Origin: Undaria pinnatifida | Taxonomy: Eukaryota; Sar; Phaeophyceae; Laminariales; Alariaceae | NCBI GenBank assembly: GCA_012845835.1 | Contig: JABAKD010000002.1 | Location: 2,699,501-2,763,500 of the forward strand | Direction: 5' to 3' | Length of the DNA stretch: 64,000 nucleotides | Shown here: one piece after another, positions 56,717 to 64,000 of the stretch | How positions within the stretch are numbered: position 1 is the stretch's first letter | Layout: the number at the start of each line of letters is the position of its first letter | The notes under the pieces: generated by a model | Database searches by the model: none | Told to the model about the DNA's origin: nothing | Seen by the model: only the letters and a program-made list of their open reading frames with translations | Translations under genes and position numbers: made by a program

Positions 56717-58490
56717 GGTTATTATAGCCTCGTGTGTAAGTGGGGGCCTGCGGTGACTGCTCGTCTACTGCTGCCGCCGAGTGCTGTGGAGGGCACACCT
56801 GTCCTCCAGGATTCGCAACTTCTGGATCCTTCAGGATTAAAGTTTGTTTGGGATTCTGCAAGATTTTTTATATTTTTGGAAATTTTCCCGCGGGGAACTA
56901 CTGCTGGAGTCAGCTCTTTGCTGGAGGCCACACTGAGTCAACCCGCTTGCTAATTGGGCCCGGACTGATCGCCTGGGCTCTCGGCTGCATATTCGGTACG
57001 CAAATGTCTGTGTAAAATATTCTGGGGCGCAATTCCTAGGCGCTGACTCCGGTCGGTGAATAGAGTTGCGCAGGTTGTTGGTTCTGCGCGCGGAGTGCAG
57101 TTATTTTTTATAGACTACTCGGTTCCGCGTGTTTGCAACTGACTTCGGAATAACAAAAATCGCCTGCGCTTAGATTCTTCGCGAGGCGTGGGCTGTCCAA
57201 GGCACCTTCCACATACCTTGATGCCGGCTTGGTCGCGTGTGTAGGTTGAGGATACGACTTCTAGCTGGTAGCCGGCCGCTGCTACAGCTACTCACACGTG
57301 CTAGCTCACGTAAAGTTTGCGCTGAAAGACGCGTAACACTACGCAGTGCACCACGCTGTGTACCTGGAGGACCAGTTAAGTGGCCGGAGCTGACTACTCG
57401 CTACATCATCGCAGCCCCGTCAACTGCGGTTGGTCACAGGTGTGCTCACGGGAGCGCAGTCGTCCGAGCGGGGGGCTTGCTAGCTTCCAGCGGACTCGGG
57501 TTGCCAACTACGGCTCAGCGACCTACCTTTCACCGTACCTCTGGGTACAGCTGCCCCACACATTTCAGGCACGCCGGCTCATCTCAGGTAATCGGGGAGC
57601 CTTGCGGGTGCAGCGCTGTTCGATCACACCCAGCGCGTGTCCCTGTCTCTAAACTCTGGCGAACTCATTAAGCTCTAGAGCACGTCATCAACATCCATGC
57701 GCCGGAGCTTCTCACGGTCTTACGCATTTCGGCCCGGCCAGATCCTCTGGTTGCTACTCTGGCCGACGTTTTTGCTTGGTGCAAGGCCGACAGCCGCCTC
57801 TACTCCCTCCTGTTCTTCGCGACTATCGGCTTGGCGCGGATCACCGTTCAGGCTCACTGAAAGTCGGGCACTAGCGACGAAGGCAACGGACAGTGGGCTT
57901 GGGCGGCTCTGAACGCGCGGTTCGACGGGAGCTTGGTCTGCGTGCCACAAGGAGCTCTTCGCCCTCACGCACGTTGCGGGTGGTGATCCTGTTGACTGCT
58001 TTTGCAAGGGATGCGAGCTCAAGCTCCGCCTCGAGACTCTGGGGGAGAAAGTATCAGACGAAGTCTACCTGGATATCATGCTCTCGGGCCTCATGTCTCC
58101 CCCGGAATTCCACTTTCCCCGGAAGATGCACTACCAAAACGAATTTACATCTGTCGACTGTCTTCAGGACACGGCCAACTGCTTCTTCGTGGACCAGCAG
58201 TCGCGCAAGGTGGCGGGGCCCGCGGTCTCGGGCAGGGGAGCCGCGATGGCCGCATCTAGCAGCGACCAGTTCCACCTCTACAAGGAGTTTGGACATTTCC
58301 AGCGCGACTGTCCGAGGTCTGCGCAGCCGTCCCGACTGACGAAAGGGGAGTACTAAGCTAAGCAAGAACCGCGAAAGTGGGGGGAGTGGGCGGTTCAAGT
58401 GGTGCTCCTTTCACCGCACGAAGAAGCACAGCGATGCTGAGTGCAAGGCTCAGCAGGACAACCGAAACAAGAAGAAGTAAGAGGAGTTTC
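56717..58490 (+). pseudogene. Decayed copia leader and gag region
   Basis: The first kilobase is leader. From about 57690 a frame reads ATLADVFAWCKADSRLYS and then, after a stop, GNGQWAWAALNARFDG, a typical copia gag block. Zinc-binding motifs near the end are damaged: the first knuckle reads FHLYKEFGHFQRDC, with aromatic residues where the first two cysteines of C-x2-C-x4-H-x4-C should be. A second Cys/His block (KWCSFHRTKKHSDAEC) is preserved near 58390-58440. Several stops and frame changes show that it is non-functional. Confidence 0.65.
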
Positions 58491-61400
58491 GAGGGTTGGC
58501 TGCGAACCTGGCACTGCTTCAGGCAGCCGGTCTGGCCAATTTCTCCCACTTGGCGCAGCCGTTTCAGGCGGCGGCGTCCCAGGCGTCTCAGGACCATTCG
58601 GAACCAACCACGTTCGGGTTCTCCTTTAACGCTCTCGGTGCCTCTGCAGCTCCCGCCGCCTCGCCGGCGGCTTCCGCGTCTGCCTCATCCGCGTCGTCTG
58701 CGCGGGACCACCACTTGCCTTCCGAGTATTTCGGTGCTTTCATGGCTTCTCCTGCGGCGGAGTCGTCGCTCGCTCCTTTTCGCTCCGACGTATCGTCCAT
58801 CCTGATGATGGTGGATAGCAGAGCGACGGACAAATACCTAGATCCTGCGCTTACGCCTGGCGTGCGGGCTCACATGCGTGACATTGAAGACCTTCGGATG
58901 CCGCTCCCGACCATTGCCGCTGGGCAGCACGATCTTCACGGCGTTACGACGGGGGTTCTCTTCGGCACGGTCGCCGACGAAAGCGTCCACGACAGGCAAG
59001 TTTCCTACCGTGTCGTCTCAGTACCGGGGCAGGGGACCAACCTCTTCTCCGTCACCGCTGCGCCGTCGAATGTAGTGGCCTCCCTCTTCTATCCGGACAA
59101 CCCCAGGCTGGAGCCGGGGGACGTAGTCGTCCCGATGAAAATCCGACGAGTGGATGACACCGGCAAGATCACTTGCACCATCACCGTGATACTCGGCGCT
59201 GGGGCTGGCGGTCGGCAGACCCTCGGGGAAACTCCTCACGGACTTTCCTTGCGGGTGGAGACTGCTCGTCTCTGGCACCGGCGCATGGGGCACACCAATA
59301 GCGAGAGCTTGGATGTGTTGAGGAAGGAGGCGGCCAACGGAATCGATTACACCTGCGACGTGCAGGACTGCAGTGCGTGCCGTCTTGGTAAGAGATCTCA
59401 ACAGCCGCACCAAACGCACGCCGTTTACGGCGTTTCACACGCCTTTCAGATAGTATTTGTCGATACCCTTGGTCCCTTCACGACTACCGTGTTGGGCGGC
59501 TTCAAATACGCCGCCAAATTTGTCGACCAACACACCAAGTAGAAGGAGGTCGTCCTCATGAAGGATAAGACTCGCTCGATTGACGCCCTCGAATTGTTCA
59601 ACTAGAGGACCGTCATCCCCCGCAGCGAGCGCATCCACGTGCTTCGTGCGGATAAGGGAACCGAGTTTACGAGCGCGGCCTACCGACAGTACTGCCTGGA
59701 CATCATCATCGAGCTACAATTTGCATCGCTGAACACCCCCCAGCAGATCGGAGCGAATGAGCGAGCAGGCAGGACGATCATGAACATCGTACGTTGCATG
59801 CTCGCTGATTCTACGCTGCCGAGCCTTCTTTGGTGAGGACTGATGCACACGGCGGTCTACCTGAGCAACCGGACTCCTCATCCAGCTTTGCACAACGGGA
59901 CGCCGTACAAGGCGCTCTACGGCAAGGACGCGCACCTTGACCACCTTCGGGTGGTCGGGGCACGGGCTTTTGTGCATGAAGAGACGCACACCAAAAAGTT
60001 GGAAAGCCGTGCGTGAGACGGACGATTGGTGGGCTACAGCCTGAACACCAAATCCTACCGTCTCTACAACGCTCAGACGAGACGGGTGCGGGAGAGTCGC
60101 AACGTTATCTTCATTGAAACGACTCCCGCGCCGCCTTCGTTAGACGAGCGTGGTTTTGACGACGGGGAGTTCACTTACGCCGACCAGGACGACATGATCC
60201 GAGTTGTGCGCAACTACACCACCCACCACTCGGTCGATGCGCTTTCTCCCAATCCCGCCGTCGGTGACCCGTCTGTTGTCGAGCTTCTCGAGGACATCTC
60301 CACCGTGAACAACCGTGACCTTGGGCTCAGGTCCGCTGACCCTTCTCCTGCCGCCGAGGATGCGCCTGCGGACAACAGCCTTACCTCGCCTGGAGGAGTC
60401 AGCCCTCCTGAGTCGGGTAACGGTGCACCTTCACCTGCCGCATAACCTTCCGGTCGTGCTCCGGCCGGTTCATAATCTGGTCCTGCGTCGCCACCTGGTA
60501 CGTCGGGTACTGGTTCTGCTCCAGTTGGTGCTGCATCGCGGGGTCGTTCCGTGTGTGGGCGTGGTTCATCTCGTGGTGGCCGTGACACCCGCGGTGGCTC
60601 TTCGCGCGGTGCATCTGCGCGGGGAGGGATCGCGACGCGTGGTGGACGTGGCTCGGTGAGTGGGCGTGGTTCTCGTGGTGGTCCCGGCTCCATGTCAGCC
60701 CCTCCTGACACCAGGATTACCCGGGCGATATCGCGCGTGCTCAACCAGAAGACCGTCAGCGAGCTTCGTCGGCTTTTTGTACGCGTTTCCCGCGATGGGG
60801 GAGTTTCCTGACGTCGCGCACAGGGACGCCACATTGGGATTCACAGAATACGCATACGCCGTAAGGACAGTGCAACCAGACGTTCCTAGCACCATCGAGG
60901 AAGCACGGGCCCCACCGGACGCAGCGAAATGGAACGCAGCTGCCGAACGCCAAATGAAAAGCCTCAACGACCGCAAGGTCTACAAACTCGTCCCTCGCTC
61001 AGCCGCCCCTCCGGGAAGGAAGCGCATCAAGTTCAAGTGGGTGTTCAAACGCAAGACCGACGGCTCCTTCAAGGTCTGGAACCAAGTTCCCGGACTCGAC
61101 TGCGGCAGCACCTACGCTCCGGTGAGCAGGTTCCAGAGCGTGCGAACGGTGGCGTGCATCACCGTGGAGTTCGACCTCATCTTCGACCAGATGGATGTTT
61201 CTACCGCTTTCCTCTACGCAGACATCCAAGAACAAGTGCTCGTTGAACAACCACCCGGTTTCGAGGTCAAGGACAAGGATGGAGGTGGCATGGTAATGCA
61301 GCTGAAGAAGAGCCTCTGATTCTACGGATTTGCTCAAAGCCCAGCCAACTGGTTCAACACCATCGATCCCGTGCTTGTCAAGATTGGCTTCGTCGCTCTC

Positions 61401-62446
61401 AAATCAGACCCGTGCGTGTATTTGTACGATCACAACGGGGCCAAGATCTAACTGACTCTCTACGTTGATGACCATATCCTGGCCGGTAACGACTCTAACG
61501 ATATTTCGATGGTGAAAGGGAAGTTGCAAAAGCGCTTCAAAATGACCGACATGGGGGAAGCATCTCTCGTACTCGGAATGGAAATAAAGAAGGATCGCGA
61601 GGCAGGTACCTTGACTATTTCCCAAGAGGCATACTGCAAATCGATCCTTGCACGGTTCGGGATGCCTGACTGCAAGCCGACTAGTACTCCTGGTTACGGC
61701 TCCGAAATCTAGAACAACTAGCCCGAGGACACACTTCTCAACAAGGAGGAGACGCGCAAGTACCAAGGGATCGTCGGATCGCTCATGTACATTGCGCAAG
61801 TGCTGAGGTATGACATCATGTACGCGACAGGCCAACTGGCTCACCCGATAGCGAAACCCAGCAAGGTGCACATGGTGGCGGCAAGGCATACTCTTCGCTA
61901 TCTAGCAGGAACGACCAACTTCAGCATCACCTACAAGAATGGTGGTATCAAGCTTGCGACCTTCTCGGACTCGAACTGGGCAAACAACCCTGACAGCGGG
62001 AAGTCGACCTCAAGCTACGTGACGATGCTGCCAAACGCGCCGATGAGCTTCAGGTCGGGGCTGCGAGGTCAGACTGCGATGTCCACCATGGAAGCGGAGC
62101 TGGTCGCGTCCGCCCTGGCAATGAAGGAAGCAGTGTTTTACTTAAACATGCTGACGGAGCTTGGATTCCGTAAGGAGTTTACACCAATGCCTATGTACTG
62201 CGACAACACGGTTACCCTACATGCACTGGGGAACCGGTCCTTCAGCTCGAGGACCAAGCACATCGCATTGCGCTTCTTCTTTATCCGAGAGCTAGTAACA
62301 GAGGGGAGGGTGTCCATCCATTACGTCCCGACGGAGGACAACCTCGCCGACATCGGTACAAAGCACTTTAACAAGCACAGGTATATGGACCTCATCAACA
62401 AGTTCGACGTCAACAAGTTCACCACCGTCAATATTAATGGAAAATG
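58490..62446 (+). pseudogene. Ty1/copia polyprotein (protease-integrase-RT-RNase H), interrupted
   Basis: The domain order is that of Ty1/copia. Protease reads MVDSRATDKYLD near 58810, where the catalytic DSGA is now DSRA. The pre-integrase zinc motif is LWHRRMGHTN ... CSACRLGK near 59270-59395. Integrase blocks are VDTLGPF, RADKGTEF and NERAGRTI. The reverse transcriptase has FKWVFKRK, QMDVSTAFLYAD and LYVDDHILAG. RNase H has FSDSNWA, TMEAELVA and YCDNTVT. In-frame stops interrupt it at about 59540, 59603, 59834, 60014, 60443, 61317, 61449, 61710 and 61719, and the frame shifts near 60445-60800. The stretch 61785-62446 (RNase H end) is still open for 220 codons. The element cannot make its own proteins. 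Confidence 0.85.
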
Positions 62447-62637
62447 AGTAACTTGTTTGTTTGATTCTGTCTGTTTGGAATTAGCTTACACTTTTGATTT
62501 CTTTCGTAAGACTGAAGATTGTAGTTGGTTGTGTAGGAAACAATAAATATCATCACTTGGTTGAAACACGCAAGATACGCATTTTTTGCTTAAAATTATC
62601 ATAATTAGTTTTTGTACAATTCAGAGCAACTTTCATT

Positions 62638-62646
62638 GAGGAGGGG
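62638..62646 (+). other. Polypurine tract of the copia element
   Basis: GAGGAGGGG lies directly before TGTTG, the usual position and composition of a copia polypurine tract. It sets the start of the 3' LTR at 62647 rather than at 62660. Confidence 0.6.
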
Positions 62647-63094
62647 TGTTGTATGGAAATGTTAGCACATAGCCAGTATGAGTCAATGTTCAGTAGCACT
62701 GCACTTGTACGTTGTAGATCATCGTAGATCTTCTATGTGTCGGTTGGTATGTAAAGTGCGTACGAATATGCGGAGGAGTTACTTCTGTAGGATTCTCTGT
62801 TGCCTTGACGAGTAGCTCACTCTCTCGTGTGGATCCTTCTGGATCGGCTAGCATCGTAGCCATCCCCGTCATCTCCAGCACCCAGCCAACTCCTGGGCTC
62901 CTGCATAGTCTGCGGTTTATGTGCGTGTGTTGGCCACATAAGCGCAAGTGTTTACAACAACTTTACATCTTCTTCTCAACACGGAAGCACTCGAGTCTTC
63001 CAGGCTATCCACTGCACAGTGTCACCAACCCGACTAGCGTCGGGGACACAGCCTCTCCGCCACCGTGCTGGGGCATACTACAATATCCATAATA
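62647..63094 (+). mobile_element. 3' LTR of the copia element
   Basis: It starts TGTTGTATGG after the polypurine tract and ends TATCCATAATA. The 435 bases from 62660 align without gaps to the 5' LTR. A clean target-site duplication is not visible: CCTC is found before the 5' LTR and two bases after this LTR, but the offset and the damaged 5' end make it inconclusive. Confidence 0.8.
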
Positions 63095-64000
63095 TTCCTC
63101 TCATTTCCGTCGTTTCTTGGTTTGAAGTTTTGATGCACCACACTCACTTGTTCAAAGCCTGCGCCCGACTCGAAAACGAGAACATCCCCTAGAGAGAGTT
63201 CAATTGTTCGTGTTGTCTATATTAGCCGGGAAATCTCTTGGTCTTTTATGTTTTCTGAACGGCGGAGATTCTTAACCCAAAACGGTCGCATACAGACCAT
63301 TATTTGCCATTTTGTTTTCGTCGTGTACCTAGGCCATGAGATTTTTCATCCGTTATCTGTTTTTGCCGTTTCTCCAACTAAGTTTTTGTGAAAGGTATTG
63401 AGCTTCCAAATCGAGGAACCTCGGAAAAAACCTGGTAAACCTCTATCGTAGCACGGGGCTCATTCGGTCTTTCTGAATTTTCTCTCTCTGTATTCTTCAT
63501 TCCGAGAGCCATTCTGTTTTATTAGTGTACGTTGATTGCGTTATGCCATTCTACCATTGTTCTACTGTAGACTGTATGCCAGGCTCTCTCAAGTTCTGTT
63601 GGTCAGGTACCTTTCGACCGACAATGGCGTTCGGTGTCTGGCATTATGTGTCTAAAAAACCCGACACCGAGATGCTAGATAGGGTAGTCCCTGTTTACCT
63701 GTCTAGCGCAATCCAGCAGTCCGGGATAAAAAGCGCGATGCACGCCCAGGCGTTGAGTGTCCGGTCCGGCGTGCGACATATACAGCTGGACTATGCCAGT
63801 GCACAGAGCGCACACGCATAGTCTTTGGCCCGAGGGAGCATTTCAAAGAGCCTTGTGAGATGCCTGGGACTGATGAAGGCGTTTGTGGTCTGGCGTTACG
63901 TGTCCAGGAACCCCCCCCGCATCCTGGCCATCGCCTTCGACCAGTCTGGCTTGCAAAGCGCAATGTCTGCCCAGGCCGTGAGGGTTCGACATCAACTTTG
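63095..64000. repeat. Spacer and diverged tandem repeat cut by the window end
   Basis: From about 63620 a segment encoding FGVWHYVSKKP ... IQQSGIKSAMHAQAL is followed from about 63870 by a diverged second copy encoding FVVWRYVSRNP ... FDQSGLQSAMSAQAV. The two are in different frames and the second runs to the window edge. Nucleotide similarity is also clear (CGCGATGCACGCCCAGGCG versus CGCAATGTCTGCCCAGGCC). I do not recognise the family, and it may be non-coding. The part from 63095 to 63600 holds nothing I recognise. Confidence 0.45.

Noticed and set aside
1-64000. Integrated phaeovirus (EsV-1-like) provirus
   Set aside because: EsV-1-7 repeats are shared with the virus but are a large host family. 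I found no viral capsid, polymerase, integrase or helicase gene in the window.

Overview
The window looks like nuclear DNA of a brown alga (Phaeophyceae), most likely Ectocarpus or a close relative. The main reason is two loci encoding EsV-1-7 cysteine-rich repeats (C-x4-C-x16-C-x2-H, about 38 residues per unit), a family known chiefly from brown algae and named after gene 7 of the phaeovirus EsV-1. Large introns, gene-poor spacing and dense retroelement debris fit that assignment. There is no sign of operons, prokaryotic genes or a CRISPR array.

Left part (1-25 kb). A broken EsV-1-7 pseudogene sits at 35-1192 (+). An apparently intact paralogue with 11 repeats sits at 14144-15463 (-). Around them are tRNA-like retroposon pieces (1.9-2.46 kb and 3.1-3.4 kb), a decayed non-LTR reverse transcriptase (4.26-5.30 kb, -) and an AAGCTT-rich palindromic minisatellite (5.46-7.21 kb) carrying a short telomere-like stretch. 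There is also a 443-bp tandem duplication (16.2-17.05 kb), an (AAC)n-tailed short retroposon with target-site duplication (18.3 kb), and long stretches where I recognise nothing.

Middle (25.4-49.3 kb, - strand). This is the main discovery. Twenty exons can be joined with consistent phases into one reading frame of 887 codons plus a stop. It encodes a secreted, parallel beta-helix protein built of repeats with the GGA(I/V/L)xN...F...F..N signature of chlamydial Pmp-type domains. The protein has two homologous halves, each running from a leader block through a beta-helix block to a CP(G/D)IKN block, so it arose by internal duplication. Several exons are tiny (33 and 42 bp), almost all junctions are phase 0, and one intron is GC-AG. 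Intron 1 (about 6.9 kb) contains a 5'-truncated RTE-like LINE with an intact reverse transcriptase frame. Other introns hold MITEs and tandem repeats.

Right part (50-64 kb). This holds further tRNA-derived SINE copies (50.2-50.5 and 54.8-55.1 kb), nested MITEs (52.2-52.7 kb) and a second minisatellite (52.8-53.96 kb, CCACGG-based) that also carries a telomere-like stretch. A decayed Ty1/copia element lies at 56.28-63.09 kb with LTRs about 92% identical by hand count. At the right edge is an unexplained diverged tandem repeat.

Only two loci look like functional host genes: the EsV-1-7 gene (14.1-15.5 kb) and the beta-helix gene (25.4-49.3 kb). Nothing in the sequence links them functionally. 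All gene models are hand-made from splice signals and reading frame, without transcript evidence.
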